Notes: a model not told the origin generated them from the letters alone. A stretch of 10,078 bases of DNA from Flavobacteriaceae bacterium (GCA_947377425.1 CANCFZ010000073.1:1-10078); one strand, 5' to 3'. Positions 1 to 7,828 are shown, counted from the first letter of the stretch. Numbers and translations are program-made.

Positions 1-666
1 CATAGATTTGGCATAGTAAACTCAGGTCCAGGCTCTAATGATATGATAGGATTATGGGCTCCAGCTAACATTAGATTAGAGTTGAGTTATGGTATTACAG
101 ATAGAATTAATGTAGGTTTTGCTACTATTAAAGATAGCAGATTACAAGATTTTAACTTAAAAGGAGCTATATTCAGACAAACAAAAGATGGAAAAACACC
201 ATTCAGTCTTACTTATTTTGGAAATGCTACTTACGATGCAAGACCACCTAGTAATTTTGTTCATAGCTCAGACAAATGGTCATTCTTTAATGAATTGATT
301 ATTGCTAGAAGATTTAGCAGAACCGTCTCGTTACAACTTACAACTAGCTTTTCTCACTTCAATTATGTTGAAGCTCCAATAAAAAGTGACTTGTTTGCTT
401 TAGGATTGGGAGGTAGAATTAAAATTAATCCAACCACAGCTTTGTTGTTAGATTATAATCAACCTGTAACAAATTATGAGCATAATTTATCAAAACCAGG
501 TATGGGTGCAGGATTTGAGTTTTCTACAGGTTCTCACGTATTCCAATTGTTAATAACTAATTATAGAGCATTAAGCCCTCAATATAATGTATTGAATAAT
601 CAAACTAATTTCTTTGACGGAAAATACATGATTGGATTTAACATTACTAGACTTTGGCACCTGTAA
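1..666 (+). CDS. DUF5777-type outer-membrane beta-barrel protein, 5' end missing
   Basis: The reading frame is open from the first base of the window, so this is the C-terminal 221 residues of a longer protein; the ATG at 43 is internal. The opening residues HRFG, the stretch LWAPANIRLELSYGITDRI and the repeated alternation of aromatic/hydrophobic and polar residues fit the Bacteroidota DUF5777 beta-barrel family (recognised from memory). Members are about 280-300 residues long, so roughly a quarter is lost. The chain is made of short beta-strand-like segments with no helical membrane segment, and ends in an aromatic-rich strand (TRLWHL), as outer-membrane barrels often do. It is the first visible gene of the operon, 12 bases before the Tat-signal protein. 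The family has no proven biochemical role that I know of. Its place beside redox genes suggests an outer-membrane part of the same electron-transfer system, which is inference. Confidence 0.72.
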   Translation, partial: HRFGIVNSGPGSNDMIGLWAPANIRLELSYGITDRINVGFATIKDSRLQDFNLKGAIFRQTKDGKTPFSLTYFGNATYDARPPSNFVHSSDKWSFFNELIIARRFSRTVSLQLTTSFSHFNYVEAPIKSDLFALGLGGRIKINPTTALLLDYNQPVTNYEHNLSKPGMGAGFEFSTGSHVFQLLITNYRALSPQYNVLNNQTNFFDGKYMIGFNITRLWHL

Positions 667-678
667 TTTATTATTATT

Positions 679-939
679 ATGGAAAATTCTAATAAAGAAG
701 AAAAAAAACAAATTAGTAGAAGAGGATTTTTACCACTACTCGGTAGTGGTTTAATCCTCCCTCTATTGAGTTTCGGTAAAACACCAACAATTAAATCTGA
801 TGAAGATGATGAATATCAAATTCTATTAAAACCAGATGGAAGTGTTGTAAAGGTGAAAAAAAGCGTACTTGATAAGGCTAAAGTTGTTGAAAAAAGCATT
901 TCAAATAAATCGCTTTTAGGGTGGTTAAAAAACAAATAG
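679..939 (+). CDS. Small Tat-signal protein related to the N-terminus of the next gene's product
   Basis: This 86-residue protein has a textbook twin-arginine signal: polar N-terminus, S13-R14-R15-G-F-L, then a hydrophobic run to about residue 31. It should therefore be exported folded, or stay anchored by the signal. The short mature part is acidic and then lysine-rich (DEDDE at 41-45, then LLKPDGSVVKVKKS). It has no cysteine, histidine or other cofactor ligand. Residues 44-67 align without gaps to residues 41-64 of the following iron-sulfur protein, with 8 of 24 identical including the shared D-G and K-S pairs. The two genes may thus share an ancestral N-terminal module. It sits 12 bases after the barrel gene and 4 bases before the iron-sulfur gene, so it is surely co-transcribed. 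Its function is unknown. A small structural subunit, or an assembly partner of the iron-sulfur/NrfD complex, is the simplest guess. Confidence 0.8.
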   Translation: MENSNKEEKKQISRRGFLPLLGSGLILPLLSFGKTPTIKSDEDDEYQILLKPDGSVVKVKKSVLDKAKVVEKSISNKSLLGWLKNK

Positions 940-943
940 TATT

Positions 944-1882
944 ATGGAAGAGAATGTACCAAATTCAAAACGCAAATTCTTTGAAATAGGAATTAAGTTT
1001 GGATTGCTTGCTACAGCAGGGACTGTTATTGCAGCAGAGGCTATTAATAGCTATAAATCTTCAGACGAAACTGTAGAGTTAATGTCTACCGATGGTCATC
1101 TTATTCAAGTACCAAAATCTGAAGTTCAAGAGGTTTCTTTAAAACCTAAAGATTATAATCCTAGAGTTGGTTTTCCTGGTAAAAAGTTTGTTATGGTTGT
1201 AGATTTGGCTAAATGTAAAAATGCGTTAAAATGCCAAAATGCTTGTAACAAAGGGCACTATATTACTGGTGAAAACGCTTGGTTAAAGGTCTACAAAATG
1301 CAAGAGTCTGAAAAAACAGCTCCCTATTTTATGCCTACTCAGTGCCAACATTGTGACAAACCACCATGTGTAAAAGTTTGTCCAGTTGATGCTACTTTCA
1401 AACGTCAAGATGGAATTGTATTAATTGATAACGAGAGATGTATTGGTTGTCGATTCTGTATGGCAGCATGTCCTTATTCTATTAGAGTATTTAATTGGAG
1501 CGAACCAAAACAAGATAAGGCCTTATTAAAATCAGATGAATATACACCTGATTACTGTGGTCAACCAAGTGTTAAAGGAACTGTAGATAAATGTGATTTC
1601 TGCCCTCATCAAATTGTAAAAGGAGAACTTCCATTTTGTGTAAAAGCATGTCCAAACGATGTATTCCATTTTGGAGACATGTATGAAGATGCAGTTACGA
1701 ATGGTAGTGGTCAAACTTTTAAATTAAGTAAACTGTTAAAAGACAGGTCAGGACATCGATTGATGGAAGGATTAGGTACTGAACCAAGTGTTTATTATCT
1801 ACCTCCTGTTGAAAGAGAAGGTGAATTTGAAGAAGGATTGAAAAACTTCAATGGATTTGAATCAGTTCATAAAGATGTATAG
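944..1882 (+). CDS. Tat-exported 4Fe-4S dicluster electron-transfer subunit (PsrB/NrfC/HybA type)
   Basis: This 312-residue protein carries electrons between a quinone-reactive NrfD partner and a periplasmic acceptor or donor. The N-terminus has a variant Tat motif (S8-K9-R10-K-F-F) followed by a hydrophobic run to about residue 33, so it should be exported and probably stays anchored. Four cysteine groups follow: C91/C97/C101; C134-x2-C137-x4-C142-x3-C146; C166-x2-C169-x2-C172-x3-C176; and C217-x2-C220-x11-C232-x3-C236. The last three are complete. The first matches C-x2-C-x2-C-x3-C except that position two is Ala94, so 15 of 16 usual ligands are present and one cluster may be [3Fe-4S]. An extra Cys205 lies outside the groups. 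The gene starts 4 bases after the small Tat protein and ends 2 bases before nrfD. The family assignment is firm; the substrate of the whole complex cannot be told from this window. Confidence 0.93.
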   Translation: MEENVPNSKRKFFEIGIKFGLLATAGTVIAAEAINSYKSSDETVELMSTDGHLIQVPKSEVQEVSLKPKDYNPRVGFPGKKFVMVVDLAKCKNALKCQNACNKGHYITGENAWLKVYKMQESEKTAPYFMPTQCQHCDKPPCVKVCPVDATFKRQDGIVLIDNERCIGCRFCMAACPYSIRVFNWSEPKQDKALLKSDEYTPDYCGQPSVKGTVDKCDFCPHQIVKGELPFCVKACPNDVFHFGDMYEDAVTNGSGQTFKLSKLLKDRSGHRLMEGLGTEPSVYYLPPVEREGEFEEGLKNFNGFESVHKDV

Positions 1883-1884
1883 CC

Positions 1885-3198
1885 ATGAATAAGTATGATA
1901 AATTAGTTGAAGACTTAGCTCCTAAAAAGTTTGGGAAGCTAGGACAGATTTGGGTAGGATTTTTATTGTTTGTTATTGCTTGTGCACTTTTTGCTTATTA
2001 TCAACAGATAAGTAAAGGTTTGTCAATTACGCACATGAGAGATTATGCTCTATGGGGAGTTTATATTTCAAACTTCGTTTTCTTTGTGGCTATTAGTCTG
2101 GTTGGATCTTTGGTAACCGCAATCTTACGTTTGTCAGGGGCTACATGGAGTACTCCACTAACTAGAATTGCAGAGGTTATTGCTGTTGCAGCTATCATTA
2201 TGGCTGGACTTACAATCATTATAGATATGGGACGTCCAGAGAGAATATATAATATTTTTCTACATGGTCGTTTGCAGTCACCAATTATTTGGGACGTTTT
2301 GGTTATTTCTACGTATTTAGTTATCAGTTTGATGTTGTTATTTTATCCATTATTACCAGATTTTGCAATAATGAAAAAATACTATGCTACTAAACCTAAA
2401 TTAAGTAAAATCTATGGAAACCTTTCTTTAAATTGGGTTGGAAATAAGCATCAAACGGATATTTATAATAAATCTATTAGTATTTTATCAGTATTGATAA
2501 TTCCAGTTGCTTTTGGAATTCACACGGTAACAGCTTGGCTTTTTGCAACAACTTATCGTCCAGGTTGGGATAGTTCTAACTTTGGACCATATTTTATTGC
2601 TGGTGCATTTGTTGCTGGTTCTGGTGCTGTTGTAGTTGTAATGTCAGTATTGAGAAAAGTGTATCATTTGGAAGAATATATTACCGATTTGCATTTTGAT
2701 AAAATGGGTAAATTATTAGTTTTATTGTGCCTTGTTTATTTGTATTTCAATGTGAATGAATATTTAGTCCCTGCATACAAAACCACTACTGAAGAAGCGG
2801 ATCACTTACATGATTTATTCGTTGGAGATTATGCACTATTGTTTTGGGGTGCTATTATTGGAGGATTAATTATTCCAATTATTGTATTACTTTTTAAACG
2901 TGGTAGAAAACCAATTCCGTTATTTATAGTCGGTATTATGGTTGTTGTTGGAGCTTGGTGGAAACGTTATATAATTGTAACACCAACCTTATTGCGTCCT
3001 TTTTTACCTATTCAAGGAGTACCAAAATCATGGCACAGTTATTTTCCTTCTGCCTTGGAGTGGACTATTACTTTTGGAACATTAGCATCAGCATTATTAA
3101 TTATGACTATACTTTTCCGCTATTTGCCTATTATTCCAATTCATGAAACTGCTGAAGAAAAAGGATTATTGGAAGAACATAAATCAGAAACACTATGA
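1885..3198 (+). CDS. NrfD/PsrC-family quinone-interacting membrane subunit (ActC-like)
   Basis: This 437-residue integral membrane protein has about ten hydrophobic helices (roughly residues 22-39, 55-80, 95-114, 134-154, 197-219, 236-257, 273-292, 315-336, 344-359 and 391-411). That suits the longer HybB/ActC branch of the NrfD family rather than the eight-helix PsrC type. Family landmarks are WGVYISNFVFFV near 57-68, DMGRPER at 114-120, a membrane histidine H213 followed by the segment PGWDSSNFGPYFIAG (226-240), and a C-terminal RYIIVTPTLLRPFLP region. The family exchanges electrons between membrane quinol and its iron-sulfur partner without binding haem. The gene lies directly after that partner (2-base gap), and its stop overlaps the next start as ATGA, suggesting translational coupling. 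No cofactor-binding cysteine set is expected or seen. Direction of electron flow (quinol oxidation versus quinone reduction) is not shown by sequence; quinol oxidation towards cytochrome c is the likelier reading from the neighbours. Confidence 0.92.
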   Translation: MNKYDKLVEDLAPKKFGKLGQIWVGFLLFVIACALFAYYQQISKGLSITHMRDYALWGVYISNFVFFVAISLVGSLVTAILRLSGATWSTPLTRIAEVIAVAAIIMAGLTIIIDMGRPERIYNIFLHGRLQSPIIWDVLVISTYLVISLMLLFYPLLPDFAIMKKYYATKPKLSKIYGNLSLNWVGNKHQTDIYNKSISILSVLIIPVAFGIHTVTAWLFATTYRPGWDSSNFGPYFIAGAFVAGSGAVVVVMSVLRKVYHLEEYITDLHFDKMGKLLVLLCLVYLYFNVNEYLVPAYKTTTEEADHLHDLFVGDYALLFWGAIIGGLIIPIIVLLFKRGRKPIPLFIVGIMVVVGAWWKRYIIVTPTLLRPFLPIQGVPKSWHSYFPSALEWTITFGTLASALLIMTILFRYLPIIPIHETAEEKGLLEEHKSETL

Positions 3199-4061
3199 AA
3201 AAGTTAACTATTTACAGAACTAAAGGTGCTTTTTTGATTTTAATGGTACTTTTTGGATTGATTGGAACTAACGGCTATTGTCAAGATAAAAAAAGCGTTA
3301 GTCTTTCAGTTCAGCCGTATCGATTGGTAAAAGAGTATTCTTTTTTAAATATATCTGCAACCAGTAAAGGGAAAAAAGGTTTTGAACCTTGCGCTAATCT
3401 AGATTTTACTGTTTATAAAACAGACACAACTGGTGTAGTTGCCGATTTTAAATTAGGTAGCATTAAAACCAATAAAGATGGTAAAGCAAAATTTGTTTTG
3501 CCTAAAAAAGAAAATCTTCTATCTGGTTCTTATATCGTAAAATTAGAAAACAATAAAGTATATGAAGATACAGACGAAACTGTATCAGTAACTAATGTTT
3601 CTATCGAAGCTAAAGTTGAAAAAACGGATAGTGTTTATGTTTTAAAAGCTAGGTTGTTAGATAATTCAGGACAACCTATTGCGGACGAAGCTTTGAATGC
3701 AGGTTTGAAACGATTATTTGGAAACCTGTCTATGGGTGAAGAAGATAGCTATACGACAGATGTCGAAGGAAAAATAGAAGTGCCAATAGATAAAGGTTTA
3801 ACAGGTTTAAATGGGAAACTTAATTTTCAGGTTACCATAATTGAAAGTGATAAATACGGAACTGTTATCGCCAATGTTTATTCAAATTTTGGAGTTCCAA
3901 TTGTTGACAAATCTACTTTTAATGAAAGAACGATGTGGTCACCTCCAACCAAAACACCTTATTTTCTATTATTAATTCCAAATGTAATTTTAATAGGAAT
4001 ATGGTCAATATTAACCTTTTTATTATTTAATCTAGTCAAAATTTATAAATCTAAAAATTAA
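3195..4061 (+). CDS. Unknown membrane-anchored periplasmic protein with Ig-like beta domains
   Basis: I do not recognise this 288-residue protein. It begins with a signal peptide (hydrophobic residues 11-26, possible cleavage after GYCQ at 27-30). It then has two all-beta segments of about 100 residues each (about 33-135 and 136-235). Both show the pattern of a polar turn, an asparagine or aspartate/glycine, and a fibre-like strand (TNKDGKAKFVLP near 93-104; TDVEGKIEVP near 189-198), reminiscent of Ig-like, CNA-B or transthyretin-like folds. A single C-terminal transmembrane helix (about 256-280) and the short basic tail KIYKSKN would place the beta domains in the periplasm and the tail in the cytoplasm. 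There is no haem motif or cysteine pair. The ATG overlaps the nrfD stop codon, and a cytochrome c gene follows 6 bases later. It may be a scaffold or an accessory subunit docking the cytochrome to the NrfD complex (inference). Confidence 0.85.
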   Translation: MKKLTIYRTKGAFLILMVLFGLIGTNGYCQDKKSVSLSVQPYRLVKEYSFLNISATSKGKKGFEPCANLDFTVYKTDTTGVVADFKLGSIKTNKDGKAKFVLPKKENLLSGSYIVKLENNKVYEDTDETVSVTNVSIEAKVEKTDSVYVLKARLLDNSGQPIADEALNAGLKRLFGNLSMGEEDSYTTDVEGKIEVPIDKGLTGLNGKLNFQVTIIESDKYGTVIANVYSNFGVPIVDKSTFNERTMWSPPTKTPYFLLLIPNVILIGIWSILTFLLFNLVKIYKSKN

Positions 4062-4067
4062 TTACTT

Positions 4068-4472
4068 ATGAAAAACCTAAAATTATTATCAGCATTAGCA
4101 ATACTTTCTTTGGTATTACTATCATTTACAGTTTATGTGCAAAAAAAATGGGAAGTTCCTGCTAAGTACAAAACCATGAAAAATCCAAGTGATCTTAAAG
4201 ATAAAGATGGAGCAGCAGAAGGAAAAGCATTATATGCAAAACAATGCAGTTCTTGTCATGGGAAAAAAGGATTGGGAGACGGGTCTAAAGCACCTGATTT
4301 GAAAGGTGATTTAGGTGATTTTTCATCTGCGGCTTCTCAAAATCAAACCGATGGTGAAATTTTTTACAAAATGACAGAAGGCAGAGATGATATGCCTTCA
4401 TTCAAGAAAAAAATTCCAAATGAAGAAGACAGATGGTTAGTTGTTAACTATGTAAGAACATTAAAAAAATAG
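4068..4472 (+). CDS. Membrane-bound monoheme cytochrome c (class I)
   Basis: This 134-residue class I cytochrome c has one haem site, C60-S-S-C63-H64, in the context ALYAKQCSSCHGKKGLGDG, and a likely axial methionine M109 in DDMPSF. The final helix ends in RWLVVNYVRTL, as in small cytochromes of this class. The N-terminal hydrophobic segment (about residues 5-22) has no lipobox cysteine and no obvious signal peptidase site, so it probably stays as a membrane anchor facing the periplasm. As the last gene of the operon, 6 bases after the Ig-like protein and just before a terminator, it is the natural electron acceptor for the iron-sulfur/NrfD pair, passing electrons on to a terminal oxidase or reductase (inference). 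Its maturation needs a cytochrome c synthase, and the next gene downstream encodes one. Confidence 0.95.
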   Translation: MKNLKLLSALAILSLVLLSFTVYVQKKWEVPAKYKTMKNPSDLKDKDGAAEGKALYAKQCSSCHGKKGLGDGSKAPDLKGDLGDFSSAASQNQTDGEIFYKMTEGRDDMPSFKKKIPNEEDRWLVVNYVRTLKK

Positions 4473-4492
4473 TTTTAGAATTCTTTTTTGTG

Positions 4493-4527
4493 AAAGAGCC
4501 TTTTATGATTTTATCAAAGGCTCTTTT
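4493..4527 (+). terminator. Rho-independent terminator after the cytochrome c gene
   Basis: A perfect 11-bp stem (AAAGAGCCTTT at 4493-4503 with AAAGGCTCTTT at 4516-4526) encloses a 12-base loop and runs into TTTTGTATATATTTT. It lies 20 bases after the cytochrome stop codon and would end the electron-transfer operon, separating it from ccsBA. The stem is A/T-rich at its ends but has a GAGCC core. Some read-through into ccsBA is possible. Confidence 0.85.
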
Positions 4528-4642
4528 GTATATATTTTCAATTTTATTTTTTTAGTATTTCCAAGTTATATTGAGATGAAAAATGTCTCTTAAAGATTCC
4601 TTAAAAGCCGACAAGTATCATGAAAAAGTCACAATTTTAAAT

Positions 4643-4650
4643 TACTTTTG
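4643..4650 (+). promoter_or_regulatory. Candidate Bacteroidota -7 promoter element for ccsBA
   Basis: TACTTTTG matches the Bacteroidota primary sigma consensus TAnnTTTG at every fixed position. It lies 37 bases before the ATG at 4688 and after the terminator of the preceding operon, giving a plausible leader of about 30 bases. No TTG is seen at the expected -33 distance (around 4620-4625), which weakens the case. A small inverted repeat, CCGA-TATT-TCGG (4656-4667), falls near the predicted transcript start. The leader just before the ATG is A-rich, as is usual in this phylum. Confidence 0.45.
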
Positions 4651-4687
4651 TACTCCCGATATTTCGGATTATAAAAAAAAATATCTC

Positions 4688-7600
4688 ATGAATAAAAAAA
4701 TATTTTCTATTTTATTTTCAACTCGTTTAATGGCTATTTTATTTCTGATTTTTGCATCAGCAATGGGAGCCGGGACTTTTATAGAAAGTTATTACAATAC
4801 TGATACAGCTCGAGTTTGGATATATAATGCTTGGTGGTTTGAGGTGATAATGGTATTTTTTGTAATCAACTTTACAGGAAACATTAAACGGTATCAACTT
4901 TATAAAAAAGAAAAATGGGCAACCTTATTACTTCACTCATCTTTTTTATTCATAATTTTTGGAGCATTCATTACACGATATATTAGCTATGAAGGGATGA
5001 TGCCTATTAGAGAAGGTGCAACTTCAAGCCAGTTTTTTTCAGATAAAAGTTACCTTACTTTTTTTGTTGATGGTCAATATAAAGGCGAATTAAAACGTAG
5101 AATTTTCGAAAAATCTTTGTTGCTTTCGCCAGCCGTTTATCCGCCATTTGCAAGTAATTATTTTTCGATATCTGAAGATTTTGACAAAACGCCATTCAAA
5201 ATCAGTTATAAAGATTTTATCTTTGATGCAAAGGATACTATAAAAGCATCCAAAAACGGAAAAATTTATCTAAAAATGGTAGAGTCGGGAGGAGGTTCGC
5301 GTCATGAACACTATCTAAAAGAAGGTAATATTCAAAATATACACAATGTACTTTTTGCATTAAATAAACCAACAAAGGGAGCAATAAATATTACAATTAC
5401 CGATAATGAAACTATAATTGATGCCCCATTTGAAGGACAATTTATGAGAATGGCAGACAAATTTCAAGGAAAAGTTGTTAAAGACTTGGCACAGCCCTTA
5501 ATGTTTCGTTCGTTATATAATGTTGGAGGTGCTCAGTTTGTTTTTCCTGATCAACCTATAAAAGGTATAAAAGATGTTGTATCAGGGAAAAAATATAAAT
5601 CTAAAAGTTCATCGGATGCTCTGATATTAACAGTTGAATCTGAAGGACAAACAAAAAATGTTACTATCGTTGGAACAAAAGGTTCAGTTGGAGAACCACA
5701 AGTGGTTAAAATTGGAACATTAGAATATACTTTTTACTTTGGGAGCAAAGTTTATACGGTTCCATTTAGTATAACACTTAATGATTTTAATGCTAAAAAA
5801 TATCCTGGAACTGAAAAAAGTTTTTCTTCATTTGAAAGTAAAGTTACGGTAACTGAAAATGGAAAAAAAACATATGCAGATATTTATATGAACCATATTT
5901 TAGATCACGGTGGGTATCGTTTTTTTCAATCCTCATTTGATCCAGATGAAAAAGGAACAATACTTTCTGTAAATCACGATTATTGGGGTACTACAATTAC
6001 TTATATTGGTTATTTCTCATTGTTTTTTGCAATGATGTGTATTTTGTTTGTGAAAAATACTCGATTTGCCGATTTGAAACGAAAACTAGAAGAAGTAAAA
6101 ACTAAAAAATCACAATTACTATCTATTCTTATTTTGTTAGTGTCATTAAATGGTTTTACACAAAATCACTCAGAACATAATTCTAAATTTAATTATTTAG
6201 ATTCTTTATTAAAATATAAAGTTCCAGAACAACAAGCTGCAAAATTTGGGCGATTAGTGATTCAAGATGATGGAGGACGAATGAAACCAATCAATACTTT
6301 TTCATCAGAGTTACTAAGAAAAGTGAGTAAAAGAGAATCTTATGAAGGCATGAATTCTGATCAAGTTTTCATTTCGATGACTCAATTTCCACCAGTTTGG
6401 TTTGAAGTTCCATTAATTTACTTAAAATCTGGTAATGATAGCATTCGAAAAATAATTGGTATTAAACCCGAAGAAAAGTATGCCACTTTTAGAAGTTTTT
6501 TTGATGCAAAAGGAAATTATAAACTAAGTGCTTATCTTGATGAAGCCTACAAAACTAATACACCGGATCAATTTCAAAAAGATTTTATAGAAGCAGATAA
6601 GAAGATTAACTTAATGAATGCTGCATTGAGTGGCAACATTTTAAAGATATTCCCAATTCCGAAGGATAAAAATAATAAATGGGTTTCATTTTTGGAGGCC
6701 AACCAACCAACAGGAACCGATTTAGATCAGATTAAAAATGCGTTGCCTTATTATTTTGATGCGCTAGTTAAAGCAACTAAAACCAAAGACTATACCTTGG
6801 CAAATACAATGCTTTTGGGTATGGAAAACTACCAAAAAAAATACGGAAAAGAGGTTAGACCTAGTGAAGACCAAATTTCATCGGAGATTTTATTAAACAA
6901 ATATGATGTTTTCAAAAACCTATTTTGGTTGTATATGTTAGCAGGAAGTTTGATGTTGATTTTGGTAATAGTAAGTATATTTTATAATACAAAACCAATT
7001 AGAATTATCATTAATCTATTTCATATTACTGTTGGAGTTTTATTTGTATTGCATACAGCGGGTTTAATTGCTCGTTGGTATGTCTCAGGGCATGCGCCTT
7101 GGAGTAATGCTTATGAAAGTATGATATATGTCGCTTGGGCAACTATGTTCTTTACATTAGCTTTCGATAGAAAGTCCAAACTTACAGTTGCATCAGGAAC
7201 TTTTGTGGCTTCAATGATTTTAATGATTGCACATTTAAACTGGTTAGATCCATCAATTGCAAATCTGCAACCTGTACTTAATTCTTATTGGTTAATGATA
7301 CACGTTGCGGTAATTGTTGCAAGTTATGGACCATTTACTTTAGGAATGGTTTTAGGAATAGTTTCTTTAATATTGATGTTATTTACCAATGAAAAGAACA
7401 AAAATATAATGACTTTGCACATTAGAGAAATTACATACATTAACGAAATGGCATTGACTATTGGTTTGGTGATGTTAACCATTGGAAACTTTCTTGGCGG
7501 ACAATGGGCAAACGAAAGCTGGGGTAGATATTGGGGTTGGGATCCAAAAGAGACTTGGGCTTTAATCAGTATTATGATTTATGCTTTTGTAATTCATGCT

Positions 7601-7828
7601 CGATTTGTTCCATCGTTAAGAGGTTTGTTTTCGTTTAATTTTATGAGTGTGTTAGCTTTTGCATCTATTTTGATGACTTACTTCGGAGTTAATTTTCATT
7701 TAACAGGAATGCATTCTTACGCTTCGGGAGAAAAACAAAATGTAATCATTTATTTGTATATTTTTGTTGCTTTTATGGTGTTTTCTTCTATAGTTTATTG
7801 GAGATATAAAAAGATATTTAAGAAATAA
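4688..7828 (+). CDS. ccsBA: Fused ResB-CcsA cytochrome c synthase (system II)
   Basis: This protein carries haem across the membrane and joins it to CxxCH motifs of apocytochromes c. From ATG 4688 it has 1046 residues. An in-frame ATG at 4583 would add 35 polar residues, but the family normally opens like MNKKIFSILFSTRL and a promoter element lies between the two, so 4688 is preferred. The N-terminal ResB half has helices near 13-29, 49-66 and 77-95 (with H83), a long periplasmic beta domain containing the MNHILDHGGYRFFQ motif (401-414), and a helix near 445-465. A second hydrophobic stretch (477-491) precedes a soluble region of about 240 residues. The CcsA half begins about 744 and contains H789, GHAPWSNAYES (801-811), H872, the haem-binding WWD motif WGWDPKETW (949-957) and H970, all expected haem-handling residues. 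It follows a cytochrome c operon and converges on the anti-sigma gene. Confidence 0.95.
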   Translation: MNKKIFSILFSTRLMAILFLIFASAMGAGTFIESYYNTDTARVWIYNAWWFEVIMVFFVINFTGNIKRYQLYKKEKWATLLLHSSFLFIIFGAFITRYISYEGMMPIREGATSSQFFSDKSYLTFFVDGQYKGELKRRIFEKSLLLSPAVYPPFASNYFSISEDFDKTPFKISYKDFIFDAKDTIKASKNGKIYLKMVESGGGSRHEHYLKEGNIQNIHNVLFALNKPTKGAINITITDNETIIDAPFEGQFMRMADKFQGKVVKDLAQPLMFRSLYNVGGAQFVFPDQPIKGIKDVVSGKKYKSKSSSDALILTVESEGQTKNVTIVGTKGSVGEPQVVKIGTLEYTFYFGSKVYTVPFSITLNDFNAKKYPGTEKSFSSFESKVTVTENGKKTYADIYMNHILDHGGYRFFQSSFDPDEKGTILSVNHDYWGTTITYIGYFSLFFAMMCILFVKNTRFADLKRKLEEVKTKKSQLLSILILLVSLNGFTQNHSEHNSKFNYLDSLLKYKVPEQQAAKFGRLVIQDDGGRMKPINTFSSELLRKVSKRESYEGMNSDQVFISMTQFPPVWFEVPLIYLKSGNDSIRKIIGIKPEEKYATFRSFFDAKGNYKLSAYLDEAYKTNTPDQFQKDFIEADKKINLMNAALSGNILKIFPIPKDKNNKWVSFLEANQPTGTDLDQIKNALPYYFDALVKATKTKDYTLANTMLLGMENYQKKYGKEVRPSEDQISSEILLNKYDVFKNLFWLYMLAGSLMLILVIVSIFYNTKPIRIIINLFHITVGVLFVLHTAGLIARWYVSGHAPWSNAYESMIYVAWATMFFTLAFDRKSKLTVASGTFVASMILMIAHLNWLDPSIANLQPVLNSYWLMIHVAVIVASYGPFTLGMVLGIVSLILMLFTNEKNKNIMTLHIREITYINEMALTIGLVMLTIGNFLGGQWANESWGRYWGWDPKETWALISIMIYAFVIHARFVPSLRGLFSFNFMSVLAFASILMTYFGVNFHLTGMHSYASGEKQNVIIYLYIFVAFMVFSSIVYWRYKKIFKK

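Noticed and set aside
1532..1714. Minus-strand open frame of 60 codons
   Set aside because: It lies wholly inside the iron-sulfur gene and reads the antisense of conserved cysteine motifs; its protein has no recognisable pattern.
2955..3146. Plus-strand open frame of 63 codons in another phase
   Set aside because: It is contained in the nrfD coding region, whose protein is strongly family-like across this span.
1..4472. A complete alternative complex III or NrfABCD operon
   Set aside because: Only iron-sulfur, NrfD and monoheme cytochrome parts match; no pentaheme cytochrome, molybdopterin-like domain, ActD-like or NrfA-like gene is visible in the window.
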